Shown here: piece by piece, positions 1 to 7,113 of the stretch
Position numbering within the stretch: the stretch's first letter is position 1
Layout: every line of letters begins with the position of its first letter
Origin: Frondihabitans sp.
GTDB lineage: Bacteria; Actinomycetota; Actinomycetes; Actinomycetales; Microbacteriaceae
Direction: 5' to 3'
Length of the DNA: 12,202 bases
Assembly: GCA_025464735.1 (NCBI GenBank)
Contig: JAODMX010000056.1
Location: 1-12,202 of the forward strand
Program-made: the position numbers and the translations under genes
Notes under the pieces: generated by a model
Seen by the model: only the letters and a program-made list of their open reading frames with translations
Told to the model about the DNA's origin: nothing
The model's database searches: none

Positions 1-127
1 GGTTACTCACGTGTTACTCACCCGTTCGCCACTAATCCCCCCAGCAAGCTGGAGTTCATCGTTCGACTTGCATGTGTTAAGCACGCCGCCAGCGTTCGTC
101 CTGAGCCAGGATCAAACTCTCCGTAAA
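1..127 (-). rRNA. rrs: 16S ribosomal RNA, 5' end (partial)
   Basis: Read on the minus strand, this starts with TTTACGGAGAGTTTGATCC, the usual actinobacterial 5' end of 16S rRNA, and continues through the universal GGCTCAG block, the GGACGAACGCTGGCGGCG block and the AACACATGCAAGTCGAACG block. It then enters V1 and reaches GGCGAACGGGTGAGTAAC before leaving the window. The mature 5' end was placed at 127 by taking base 120 as position 8 of E. coli numbering (start of the 27F primer site). The V1 helix looks like Microbacteriaceae. About 1.4 kb of the gene lies outside the left edge. Confidence 0.97.
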
Positions 128-193
128 AGAAAAACACCACAAACCACCGGAATAGGCGACCTGCAGCAAGTTTGACACTGACCAAAAGAACAA

Positions 194-211
194 AACAATC
201 TGACGATTGTT
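194..211 (-). repeat. Small perfect hairpin in the rRNA leader
   Basis: AACAATC and GATTGTT form a 7-bp perfect stem around the 4-base loop TGAC, about 70 bases upstream of mature 16S. It could be part of the leader side of the pre-16S processing stalk or an independent hairpin. Its partner sequence downstream of 16S is not in the window, so this cannot be decided here. Confidence 0.5.
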
Positions 212-314
212 GTCCATTTCAATCTCAAAGAAACCCAACACCAACCCACCCAGCCCCACCAAAAGATGAAACCAAACAAATCAGTGCCGAGGTAAAACTT
301 TGGCATTTGACAAT

Positions 315-340
315 GTGCACGCTGTTGAGTTCTCAAGGAC
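315..340 (-). promoter_or_regulatory. boxA-like antitermination block of the rRNA leader
   Basis: On the minus strand this reads GTCCTTGAGAACTCAACAGC followed by GTGCAC. The TTGAGAACTCAA core is the recurrent motif of actinobacterial rRNA leaders and spacers, where it is interpreted as the boxA/NusB-NusE antitermination region. It is also a short palindrome (TTGAG, TT, CTCAA at 325-336). The assignment is by motif recognition; binding is not shown by the sequence itself. Confidence 0.6.
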
Positions 341-454
341 CAAACACACCCCAAACCAGACCCCACAAAAGGAGACCAACGCCGGAGGCAACTTCCAAAC
401 CACACCCACCCCAACGGGCCCCGTCAAACCAGCCAAGTAGACTGATCAACGCGA

Positions 455-471
455 CTTCGGTGACTCCGAAG
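455..471 (-). repeat. Leader hairpin CTTCGG/CCGAAG
   Basis: CTTCGG and CCGAAG form a 6-bp stem with a 5-base loop about 45 bases downstream of the proximal rRNA promoter candidate. Its position near the start of the transcript, upstream of the boxA-like block, would suit a boxB-type hairpin. That role is inference. Confidence 0.4.
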
Positions 472-514
472 AGACAACCGCACCCAGATAAATCTGGAAG
501 GTGAACGACTTACA

Positions 515-544
515 ATCCTACCCACAAATTGGTCACACCTACAA
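515..544 (-). promoter_or_regulatory. Candidate rRNA promoter, proximal
   Basis: On the minus strand a -35-like TTGTAG (539-544) and a -10-like TAGGAT (515-520) are separated by 18 bases. TAGGAT fits the actinobacterial TANNNT pattern. Transcription would start near 508, giving a leader of about 380 nt before 16S. The -35 match is only moderate. An alternative, TTGACG at 422-427 with TGTGGT at 399-404 (17-base spacer), has a better -35 but a poor -10. Confidence 0.45.
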
Positions 545-627
545 GAGGTGGTCGAGCGGGAAGGATGTCCCCGACTTGAGGCCGGCTAGCTGAGCAGCTT
601 TCCGAACCTTTGGGGTGACAAGAGGAA

Positions 628-656
628 ACATTACGTGGATCCGGCGCTCCTGACAA
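628..656 (-). promoter_or_regulatory. Candidate rRNA promoter, distal
   Basis: On the minus strand TTGTCA (651-656) and TAATGT (628-633) are separated by exactly 17 bases. The -35 matches the TTGACA consensus at five of six positions. It points towards 16S, with no protein gene between, so it would serve as an upstream promoter of the rRNA operon. Tandem promoters are common for rRNA operons in this group. Confidence 0.5.
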
Positions 657-702
657 ATCTCGCCCGCATCCCGGGCGTGTCGCCCGCAACGAGGCCTCAA
701 GC

Positions 703-768
703 AGCGTCGAGTGGACGCTTCTCGACGTTGTGCACGCCCTCGCCGTCGAGAACCGTCCACTCGGCGCT
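703..768 (-). terminator. Long imperfect hairpin, probable transcription barrier after the FAH gene
   Basis: The arms 703-727 and 744-768 pair almost fully. There are three perfectly paired blocks (AGCG/CGCT, CGAGTGGACG/CGTCCACTCG and TTCTCGACG/CGTCGAGAA) separated by single mismatches at 707/764 and 718/753, with a 16-base loop. It begins about 10 bases after the FAH stop codon and ends about 45 bases before the distal rRNA promoter. No T-run follows on either strand, so it is not a classical intrinsic terminator. Actinobacteria often end transcripts at hairpins without a U-tract, and insulation of the rRNA promoters is the simplest role. Confidence 0.6.
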
Positions 769-777
769 TGGGCCGAG

Positions 778-1548
778 TCAGGTGCGGGAGCGGGCGGGAT
801 TGATGAGCGAACCGAGACCCTCGATCGCGATCTCCACGGTCTGGCCCGCCACGAACGGCCCGACGCCAGCGGGCGTGCCCGTCAGGATGACGTCACCGGG
901 CAACAGCGTGAACACCTCGCTCGCGAACGCGACAAGCTCAGGGATCTTGTGGATCATCTGCTGCGTCGACTCGTTCTGCAGGAGCTCACCGTCGACGCGA
1001 GACTGGATCTTGAGGTCAGTCCAGTCAAGTTCCGTCTCGATGTACGGACCGAGGGGGCAGAAGGTGTCGTAGCTCTTGGCGCGGGTCCACTGGCCGTCGA
1101 TCTCCTGGATCCCTCGGGCAGTGACGTCGTTCGCGATCGTGTAGCCGAACACGACGTCGGCGAAGTCTTCCGGCCGGATCCTTTTGGCGATGGAGCCGAT
1201 GACGATGGCCAGTTCACCTTCGAGGTGGATCTCCCCCTCGACCGGAGGGATCTGAATAGAGTCGCCGAGGCCAATGACCGTTGTGTTCGGCTTCAGGAAG
1301 AGGACCGGCTCTTCCGGCGCCTCCTGGCCCATCTCATCGGCGTGGTCGTAGTAGTTCAGACCGATGCCCACCACCTTGGAGCGGGGGATGACCGGCGCGA
1401 GCACCTTCGCACTGCGCAGCGAGACCCGCTCGCCCGTCGTCTCATAACCGCTGTACATGGGGTCGCCGGCCAGGACGACGAGGTCCTCACCGTCAACGAC
1501 TCCGAATCGGGGATCTTCACCGGGGGTTGCGAAACGTGCGATCTTCAC
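778..1548 (-). CDS. Fumarylacetoacetate hydrolase (FAH) family protein
   Basis: The 256-residue protein has the FAH-superfamily C-terminal fold over nearly its whole length. Visible marks are GIGLNYYDHADEMG (61-74, with H69 and E72 of the flexible lid), the metal ligands E110 and E112 in HLEGELAIVIG, D141 in GYTIANDVTAR, and the substrate-loop LTGTPAGVG (222-230). Known members cleave or decarboxylate acylpyruvates, oxaloacetate or catechol meta-cleavage products such as 2-hydroxyhepta-2,4-diene-1,7-dioate. The substrate cannot be told from sequence. The start is GTG, chosen because the domain begins there and a TAGGCT hexamer ends exactly 6 bases upstream with no Shine-Dalgarno, suggesting a leaderless mRNA. 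It follows putA on the same strand after an 80-base gap, but its own promoter-like element argues against strict co-transcription. Confidence 0.9.
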   Translation of the reverse strand: MKIARFATPGEDPRFGVVDGEDLVVLAGDPMYSGYETTGERVSLRSAKVLAPVIPRSKVVGIGLNYYDHADEMGQEAPEEPVLFLKPNTTVIGLGDSIQIPPVEGEIHLEGELAIVIGSIAKRIRPEDFADVVFGYTIANDVTARGIQEIDGQWTRAKSYDTFCPLGPYIETELDWTDLKIQSRVDGELLQNESTQQMIHKIPELVAFASEVFTLLPGDVILTGTPAGVGPFVAGQTVEIAIEGLGSLINPARSRT

Positions 1549-1554
1549 GCGCCG

Positions 1555-1560
1555 AGCCTA
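1555..1560 (-). promoter_or_regulatory. -10 element of the FAH gene (leaderless start)
   Basis: TAGGCT on the minus strand is followed by six bases and then the GTG start codon at 1548, so the predicted transcription start is the G of GTG. No -35 hexamer is recognisable 16-19 bases upstream, and no Shine-Dalgarno is present. Confidence 0.5.
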
Positions 1561-1570
1561 GTGGTCGCCC

Positions 1571-1626
1571 CTGGCCGGGCCGAGCACCGGCCCGCGGATC
1601 GGGCCGGGCCGCGCACCGGGCCGAGC
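1571..1626. repeat. Very GC-rich repeat cluster between putA and the FAH gene
   Basis: CCGGGCCGAGC occurs twice as a direct repeat (1575-1585 and 1616-1626), with a further GGGCCGGGCCG between. CGGGCCG (1576-1582) and CGGCCCG (1588-1594) form a 7-bp stem with a 5-base loop. The cluster directly follows the putA stop codon and precedes the FAH promoter-like element, so it may act as a U-tract-free terminator for putA. Simple GC-rich drift is an alternative. Confidence 0.45.
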
Positions 1627-1628
1627 CG

Positions 1629-4600
1629 CTAGAGCACGCCCTCGCTCCACGGATCCGGGTTGCCGAAGCGGTGCGCTGTGACGGCGACGGCCTGCTCGCG
1701 CAGGAACGGGAGCAGTTCGAGGCGACCGGCCGGTGTGACCTGCCCGGCGAAGACCGCGACCGCCGGGTCACCGCCGAGGGCCGCTGCGAGCCGCTGGTGG
1801 GCGTCGGCGGGGCCGATGAACCGCACGCGAGGTGTCCTGAGCTCGCCGCGGGCGACAGAAGCCTCGAACGAGGCGTCGGAGGCAACCGAAAAGCAACTCG
1901 AAAGCAGACCGGCTGCAGCCAGGAAAGCCGTCGGTAGCTCCTCTGAAGAGCTGACCGTGAGGTCGGCACCCGAGCGAATGCCCGCCACGAGCACGCGCAC
2001 GAGACTCGCCAGCGAGGCACCCGCGGCAAGCCGCACCGTGACCGGCACGGGTCGATAACGGAAGACGTTGCGCTCGAGGCCCACGCCAGAGACGTCGAGC
2101 GCTCGCCCGAACGACGATGTCCACGCCACCTCGTCGCTCCGTGCCGCGCGCTCGACCGCGATCGCCTCGTCGGCGGAGACCACCGAGCGCGCGGTTGCCA
2201 GCAGAGCGGCGACGGATCGAGTGACGGCGGCCGATGTCCCGGGGTCCAAGGGCGCAGGCTCCCAGGATCCGAGGTGAACGAGATAGTTGGGCCCACCCGC
2301 CTTGCCACCGGCGCCGACGGCCGAGCGCTTCCAGCCGCCGAAGGGCTGACGGCGGACGATGGCGCCCGTGATCCCACGATTGACGTACAGGTTGCCGGCT
2401 TCGACACGGTCGAGCCAGGTGGCGAGCTCGGCCGGATCGAGCGTATGGAGCCCCGCAGTGAGACCGAAATCGGTCGCGTTCTGCAACTCGATCGCTTCGT
2501 CGAGAGTCGCAGCGGTCATGATGCCAAGGACGGGCCCGAAGTACTCGGTCCGGTGGAATTCGCTGCCGGCTGCGACCCCGGCGCGGATTCCCGGAGACCA
2601 GAGCCGACCGCTGTCGTCGAGCTGCCGCGGCTGCACAAGCCACGATTCCTCCGGCGCGAGCGTGGTCAGGGCGCGAAGAAGCTTGCCCTGTGCCTTCTCG
2701 ACCAGCGGGCCCATCTGGGTCGTTGGATCCTGTGGGAGTCCCACCCGCATGGTCGATGCGGCGTCGACGAGCTGCCGACGGAATCGCTCGGACGTGCCCA
2801 CGGAACCGACCAGGATCACGAGACTCGCCGCCGAACACTTCTGACCCGCGTGGCCGAATGCCGACTTGATCACATCGGCCGCGGCCAGGTCGAGATCTGC
2901 GCTGGGCGTCACGACGATGGCGTTCTTGCCACTGGTCTCGGCGAGCAGGGGCAGGTCGGCGCGCCACGATCGGAACAGCGAAGCGGTCTCGAACGCACCG
3001 GTGAGGATGACCCGATCAACGGCCGGATGCGAGATGAGCCGCTTACCGAGCTCCCCTTCGTCGACGTCGACGAGTCGAAGAACCTCGCGCGGCACGCCAG
3101 CGGCCCACAGCGCCTCGACAAGGACGGCACCGCAGCGCTTGGCCTGACCGGCCGGCTTGATGATGACACTCGACCCTGCGGCGAGCGCCGCCACGGTCGA
3201 CCCGGTCGGGATCGCTACGGGGAAGTTCCACGGCGGCGTGACGACGATCAGCCGCGAGGGCACGAAGCGGGCGCCGTCGACGGCCTCCAGTTCGAGCGCC
3301 AGCGAGGCGTAGTAGTTGGCGAAGTCGATCGCTTCGCTGACCTCGACGTCGCCCTCGGCGATCGTCTTGCCGGTCTCGCTAGCGGCCACCTCGATGAGAT
3401 CCGCACGGCGGCGGCCCAGCTCGACTGCCGCGCGGCGCAGCACCGCGGCGCGGCCCGCGCCACCTCGTGCGGCCCACGAGTCGGCAGCTTTGAGCGCGCC
3501 CTCGACGGCATCGTCGAGAGCCGACGCGTCGTCGATCCGTGCGGCCTCGATCGTCGCTGTGCCAAGGGTCGATGACGGGACGGAGCCAAGGATCCTGCGC
3601 CCCCACTCCCGATTCGCCTCGAGAGCCGGGTCGGTGTCCGGAGTGTTTTCGAAGCCCGACGTTCGCGCCTCGAGGGTCTCGATCGGCCTCGACTGCACGC
3701 GGTGCGATGCCGGGACCTCGGGTGTCATCGCGGCGACCGACGCCAGGAACCGCGCCTTCTCTCGCTCGAAGAGAGTCTCGTTGGAGGCGAGCTCGAACAC
3801 GGCCGACATGAAGTTCTCGCTCGACGCGTTCTCTTCGAGCCGACGGATGAGGTAGCTGATCGCGACGTCGAACTCTTTCGGGTGGACGACGGGCGTGTAG
3901 AGGAGCAGCCCGCCCACGGCAGCTTTCACCAGGTCGGCCTGCCCCTCGGCCATGCCGAGCAGCATCTCGAACTCGACCCGGTCGGCGACACCGCGCTTTT
4001 CGGCGAGGAGGTGTGCGAAGGCGATGTCGAAGAGGTTGTGCCCGGCGACTCCGAGCCTCACGGCACTGGTTCGGGACGGCGTCATCGCCCAGGAGAGGAC
4101 GCGCTTGTAGTTGGTATCGCTGTCCTGCTTGGTGTCGTAGGTGGCCAGCGGCCACTCGTGTACGGCCGAGTCGACGCGCTCCATAGCGAGGTTGGCGCCC
4201 TTGACGATGCGCACCTTGACCGGCGCTCCGCCTCCCTCGACCCGAGAGGTCGCCCAGTCGTTGAGGCGCTGCATCGCCGCCAGGGCGTCGGGCAGGTACG
4301 TCTGCAGAACGATCCCGGCTTCGAGGCGCGCGAGCTGCGGCTGATCGAGGATGCTCATGAAGACAGCGAGCGTCAGGTCGAGGTCTCGGTACTCTTCCAT
4401 GTCGAGATTGATGAACTTCGGCGTCGATGACGTGGCAGCGATCTCGTAGAGCGGCGTCAGCTTCGCGACGACCCGCTCGACGGTCTCGTCGAAGGCCCAC
4501 ATCGAAAGCTGACTGACGATCGAAGAGACCTTGATCGAGACGTAGTCGACATCGTCGCGCGCGAGGAGCGCCTTCGTTCCGGCGAGGCGGTGGTCTGCCT

Positions 4601-5099
4601 CGCCGTCACCGAGCACTGCTTCGCCGAGCAGGTTGAGGTTGAGACGAGTGCCGTCTTTCTTGAGCGTGCTGATGGCCGCGCCGAGCTTCGCCGGTCGCGA
4701 GTCGACGATGAGGTGTCCGACCATGCCGCGCAGCACCCGGCGGGCGATCGGCACGACGATGCGTGGGAACGTAGGGGCCAACGCGCCGCCCACGCGAACG
4801 GCCGTCCGCATGTACCAGGGCAGGAACGTCGGCGCCTGCTGCGCCAGCACAGCCAGGTTGCGCGCAGCGACTGAGAGGTCTTCGGGGCGCACGACGCGAT
4901 CGACGAATCCGATCGTGAAGGCCAGCCCGGACTCGTCCTTGAGCACCTGGGCGAGAAGCTCGGCCGATTTGGTGCTCGGTGCGTGCGTCGCCTCGTGCGC
5001 CCACGTTCGCGCGAGCGCGACGGCTTCATCGGCCAGGCCCGCGGGCAGATCGTCGGGACGGGGGCGCTTGGCTTCGGTCGCTACCTCGATGTTTGACAC
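1629..5099 (-). CDS. putA: Bifunctional proline dehydrogenase / glutamate-semialdehyde dehydrogenase PutA
   Basis: This 1156-residue enzyme converts proline to glutamate in two steps: FAD-dependent oxidation to P5C, then NAD-dependent oxidation of glutamate semialdehyde. The first half is the proline dehydrogenase barrel, ending in YLIRRLEEN (416-424), whose R419 and R420 correspond to the carboxylate-binding pair of E. coli PutA. The second half is an aldehyde dehydrogenase with PPWNFPV (N625), general base E721 in ETSGKN, catalytic C755 in GHAGQKCSAA, and PFGGWKRS. Residues from about 975 on form the C-terminal ALDH-like domain of long PutA proteins, ending EQAVAVTAHRFGNP. The N-terminal ribbon-helix-helix of E. 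coli PutA is absent, so it should not repress its own gene. The GTG start is favoured because a TAATCT hexamer ends 6 bases upstream; an AGAGGA lies 14 or so bases away, too far for a normal Shine-Dalgarno. Confidence 0.95.
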   Translation of the reverse strand: MSNIEVATEAKRPRPDDLPAGLADEAVALARTWAHEATHAPSTKSAELLAQVLKDESGLAFTIGFVDRVVRPEDLSVAARNLAVLAQQAPTFLPWYMRTAVRVGGALAPTFPRIVVPIARRVLRGMVGHLIVDSRPAKLGAAISTLKKDGTRLNLNLLGEAVLGDGEADHRLAGTKALLARDDVDYVSIKVSSIVSQLSMWAFDETVERVVAKLTPLYEIAATSSTPKFINLDMEEYRDLDLTLAVFMSILDQPQLARLEAGIVLQTYLPDALAAMQRLNDWATSRVEGGGAPVKVRIVKGANLAMERVDSAVHEWPLATYDTKQDSDTNYKRVLSWAMTPSRTSAVRLGVAGHNLFDIAFAHLLAEKRGVADRVEFEMLLGMAEGQADLVKAAVGGLLLYTPVVHPKEFDVAISYLIRRLEENASSENFMSAVFELASNETLFEREKARFLASVAAMTPEVPASHRVQSRPIETLEARTSGFENTPDTDPALEANREWGRRILGSVPSSTLGTATIEAARIDDASALDDAVEGALKAADSWAARGGAGRAAVLRRAAVELGRRRADLIEVAASETGKTIAEGDVEVSEAIDFANYYASLALELEAVDGARFVPSRLIVVTPPWNFPVAIPTGSTVAALAAGSSVIIKPAGQAKRCGAVLVEALWAAGVPREVLRLVDVDEGELGKRLISHPAVDRVILTGAFETASLFRSWRADLPLLAETSGKNAIVVTPSADLDLAAADVIKSAFGHAGQKCSAASLVILVGSVGTSERFRRQLVDAASTMRVGLPQDPTTQMGPLVEKAQGKLLRALTTLAPEESWLVQPRQLDDSGRLWSPGIRAGVAAGSEFHRTEYFGPVLGIMTAATLDEAIELQNATDFGLTAGLHTLDPAELATWLDRVEAGNLYVNRGITGAIVRRQPFGGWKRSAVGAGGKAGGPNYLVHLGSWEPAPLDPGTSAAVTRSVAALLATARSVVSADEAIAVERAARSDEVAWTSSFGRALDVSGVGLERNVFRYRPVPVTVRLAAGASLASLVRVLVAGIRSGADLTVSSSEELPTAFLAAAGLLSSCFSVASDASFEASVARGELRTPRVRFIGPADAHQRLAAALGGDPAVAVFAGQVTPAGRLELLPFLREQAVAVTAHRFGNPDPWSEGVL

Positions 5100-5105
5100 G
5101 TGGCA

Positions 5106-5135
5106 AGATTAGATCCTCTTTTTGCCACTTGGCAA
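5106..5135 (-). promoter_or_regulatory. putA promoter with overlapping palindromic operator
   Basis: On the minus strand TTGCCA (5130-5135) and TAATCT (5106-5111) are 18 bases apart, and six bases later comes the GTG of putA, so the transcript would be leaderless. The -35 hexamer is one arm of a palindrome TTGCCA-CT-TGGCAA at 5122-5135. A third half-site, GTGGCAA at 5100-5106, lies against the start codon in the orientation that pairs with 5122-5128. A protein bound here would block both polymerase and initiation, so a repressor site is likely. I do not recognise the regulator. Confidence 0.55.
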
Positions 5136-5191
5136 GGTTTGAAATCTGTTGTGTACAGAGCCGATTCGTTCCACCCATCGCGCATCGCGCC

Positions 5192-5219
5192 GCGGATGGA
5201 AACGTGATATTTTATCCGC
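5192..5219. promoter_or_regulatory. Inverted repeat around the AT-rich core of the putA/drrA intergenic region
   Basis: GCGGAT (5192-5197) and ATCCGC (5214-5219) flank a 16-base spacer ending in the only AT-rich run of the intergenic region, GATATTTTAT (5206-5215). On the plus strand this run supplies -10-like sequences for the ABC operon (TATTTT at 5208-5213), without a clear -35. The repeat would place a bound protein directly over that promoter. Just upstream CATCGCG is duplicated in tandem (5176-5189). Confidence 0.4.
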
Positions 5220-5237
5220 CAACCACCACCGTGAAAA
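5209..5237 (-). promoter_or_regulatory. Second candidate promoter towards putA
   Basis: On the minus strand TTTTCA (5232-5237) and TAAAAT (5209-5214) are separated by 17 bases. TAAAAT matches TATAAT at five of six positions, the best -10 of the region. Transcription would begin near 5202 and give putA a leader of about 100 nt that includes the TTGCCA palindrome. It overlaps the plus-strand promoter region of the ABC genes. Confidence 0.4.
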
Positions 5238-5253
5238 CGAAGAGAGATCACAC

Positions 5254-6258
5254 ATGGCGATCATCGAGGCCCACGGCCTTACGAAACGCTACGGATCGCG
5301 GGCGGGGCGAATCACAGCGCTCGACGGCCTCGATCTGAGCGTCCCGCAGGGCACGGTCAAGGCGCTGCTCGGGCCGAACGGCGCAGGCAAGACCACGACC
5401 GTCAAGGTGCTCACAACGCTGACACGGCCCGACACTGGCACCGCGACAATCGCCGGCATCGACGTCGTCGCCGACCCCCGCGCAACGCGCCGGATCATCG
5501 GGGTTTCCGGGCAGTATGCCGCAGTCGACGAGAACCTCACCGGCTTCGAGAATCTCGACATGATCGGCCGGCTCTACCACCTCGGTCGCCAGGAGTCGCG
5601 CCGCCGAGCGCGCGAACTCGTCGATCTGTTCGACCTCACTGCGGCGGGCGACCGGCCCGTGAAGGGATTCTCGGGCGGCATGCGTCGCCGGATCGACCTC
5701 GCGGGCGCACTGGTGACTGATCCCGAGGTCCTGTTCCTCGACGAACCGACAACGGGGCTCGACCCGCGATCGCGGCTCGCGCTCTGGGATGTCATCACCG
5801 ACCTGGTGAAGGGCGGCACAACCGTGCTCCTCACCACCCAATACCTCGAAGAAGCGGACCAACTCGCCGACGACATCTCCGTGATCGACGAGGGCCGCGT
5901 GATCGCCGAAGGAACGTCAGACGAGCTGAAGGCGCAGGTCGGTGGCCACCGCGTGGTGGTGACACTGATCGACGCCGATTCCCGCGACGAGGCCACCCGG
6001 ATCCTGAACCGTCATGGCGACTCGGAAGCTCAGGTGTCAGACGACGGCCGCACCGTCGACGTGGGCGTGACCAACGGGCCTGGAGCCCTCCAGCGCGTGC
6101 TGGGCGACCTCGGTGAAGCCGGCATCGAATTGCACGACGCGGGCATGAGGCGTCCGACGCTCGACGATGTCTTCCTCAAACTCACCGGCCGCAGCACCGA
6201 GGCGGACGAGCCCGACGATGAACCTGGAACGACGAAGCGGAAGAAGACGGCAGCATGA
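5254..6258 (+). CDS. ABC transporter ATP-binding protein, DrrA (daunorubicin-resistance) type
   Basis: The 334-residue ATPase energises the permease encoded next to it, most likely for export of a hydrophobic compound or lipid. It shows Walker A GPNGAGKT (40-47), Q-loop Q87, signature GFSGGMRRRIDLA (138-150), Walker B VLFLDEP (159-165) and D-loop GLDPRSR. The switch position has Gln in LTTQYLEEADQLAD (Q196) where most ABC proteins have His; this is the usual state in DrrA-type proteins. Residues 230-310 form the C-terminal domain typical of the type, ending RRPTLDDVFLKLTG, followed by an acidic then Lys-rich tail. The ATG at 5254 is chosen because homology starts there and AGAGAG lies 7 bases upstream; an in-frame extension to 5149 would run through the putA promoter. 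Substrate unknown. Confidence 0.93.
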   Translation: MAIIEAHGLTKRYGSRAGRITALDGLDLSVPQGTVKALLGPNGAGKTTTVKVLTTLTRPDTGTATIAGIDVVADPRATRRIIGVSGQYAAVDENLTGFENLDMIGRLYHLGRQESRRRARELVDLFDLTAAGDRPVKGFSGGMRRRIDLAGALVTDPEVLFLDEPTTGLDPRSRLALWDVITDLVKGGTTVLLTTQYLEEADQLADDISVIDEGRVIAEGTSDELKAQVGGHRVVVTLIDADSRDEATRILNRHGDSEAQVSDDGRTVDVGVTNGPGALQRVLGDLGEAGIELHDAGMRRPTLDDVFLKLTGRSTEADEPDDEPGTTKRKKTAA

Positions 6259-7097
6259 CCACACTGACGGCACGCACGAGACCACGATCGGTCCGGGCCT
6301 CGTCGGCGGCGACGTGGTTCTCCGACGGCTGGGCCGTGACGAAGCGCAACCTGATCAAGATCAAGCGCTCTCCCGACATGTTGGTCTTCGCTGTCCTGCA
6401 GCCCATCATGTTCGTCTTGCTCTTCAGCCAGGTCTACGGCGGCGCGATCTCCGTCAAGGGGACCAACTACACGCAATTTCTGATGGCCGGCATCTTCGCG
6501 CAGACGGTCGTGTTCGGAGCCACTTTCTCAGGATCCGCGATGGCCCAGGATCTCAAGAGCGGCATCATCGATCGCTTCCGCACCCTGCCGATGTCACCGT
6601 CGGCGGTCCTGATCGGTCGCACGAACTCCGACCTCGTGCTCAACGCCATCTCGATGACCATCATGATGGCGACGGGCGTCGCCGTCGGCTGGCGCGTGAA
6701 CTCGTCACCGATCGAATTCGCCGGCGGGGTCGGGCTCCTGCTGCTCTTCAGCTACTCGTTCAGCTGGGTCATGGCCCTGATCGGCATGAGCGTGAAGTCA
6801 CCCGAGTCGATCAACAACGCGTCGTTCATGATCCTGTTTCCGCTGACCTTCGTCTCCAACGCCTTCGTGCCGAGCGACACGCTTCCCACGCCGCTTCGCA
6901 TCTTCGCCGAATGGAACCCGGTGTCGTCACTCGTCCAGTCGGCCCGGAATCTCTTCGGGAACGAAGGGACAGCGCCGACTCCCGACGTCTGGACTCAGCA
7001 GCACGCCCTGGCGACCGTCTTCATCGGAATAGCCGTCATGCTCGTGGTCTTCGTGCCCTGGTGCGTGCGGAAGTTCTCGTCGATCAGCTCGCGCTGA
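6255..7097 (+). CDS. ABC-2 type transporter permease, DrrB type
   Basis: This 280-residue membrane protein is the partner of the preceding ATPase. Its ATG overlaps the ATPase stop as ATGA, implying translational coupling and fixed stoichiometry. After a cytoplasmic N-terminus containing the amphipathic segment WAVTKRNLIKIKRSP, six hydrophobic segments are visible at about 42-62, 73-96, 128-148, 155-178, 188-206 and 251-271. The loop DLKSGIIDRFRTLPMSPSAV (99-118) is the conserved cytoplasmic coupling region of the ABC-2 export family. The sequence FVPSDTLPTPLRIFAEWNPVS also fits DrrB relatives. The gene ends 16 bases before the convergent tetR gene, so no free-standing terminator fits between. 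The exported substrate cannot be predicted; family members move antibiotics, glycolipids or polymers. Confidence 0.92.
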   Translation: MTTLTARTRPRSVRASSAATWFSDGWAVTKRNLIKIKRSPDMLVFAVLQPIMFVLLFSQVYGGAISVKGTNYTQFLMAGIFAQTVVFGATFSGSAMAQDLKSGIIDRFRTLPMSPSAVLIGRTNSDLVLNAISMTIMMATGVAVGWRVNSSPIEFAGGVGLLLLFSYSFSWVMALIGMSVKSPESINNASFMILFPLTFVSNAFVPSDTLPTPLRIFAEWNPVSSLVQSARNLFGNEGTAPTPDVWTQQHALATVFIGIAVMLVVFVPWCVRKFSSISSR

Positions 7098-7113
7098 GCG
7101 ATTCGCCGCGACA

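Larger units (their letters stand above)
128..506 (-). other. rRNA operon leader (no protein gene)
   Basis: This stretch lies between the candidate promoter and the mature 16S end. It holds no credible gene. On the transcribed minus strand it is strongly G/T-rich with few C residues, most clearly at 340-420, quite unlike the coding regions around it. It contains a boxA-like block and two small hairpins, listed separately. A leader of this size carrying antitermination and RNase III processing signals is normal for actinobacterial rRNA operons. The exact transcription start is inferred, so the right boundary is approximate. Confidence 0.75.

Noticed and set aside
172..504. Plus-strand 110-residue open frame in the rRNA leader
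   Set aside because: It is antisense to the leader, and its Pro/Thr/Lys composition only mirrors the C/A-rich strand.
539..760. Minus-strand 73-residue open frame before the rRNA operon
   Set aside because: It spans the long hairpin and both rRNA promoter candidates, is Arg-rich, and has no family resemblance.
541..777. tRNA or small RNA gene between the FAH gene and the rRNA operon
   Set aside because: No cloverleaf, no GTTC-type T-loop with matching acceptor arms was seen; only promoters and the hairpin are supported.
2274..3575. Plus-strand open frame of 433 residues
   Set aside because: It lies antisense inside putA, is rich in Arg, Gly and Asp with no recognisable domain, and is a typical GC-rich shadow of a real gene.
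5145..5159. LexA-like TCTGT/ACAGA inverted repeat
   Set aside because: The spacing (CTGT-N5-ACAG) does not match the E. coli box, and actinobacterial LexA sites have a different GAAC/GTTC core.
5839..5841. Gln instead of His in the switch loop of the ABC ATPase
   Set aside because: This is the usual residue in DrrA-type proteins (TTQYLEEAD), so it is not a sign of an inactive ATPase.
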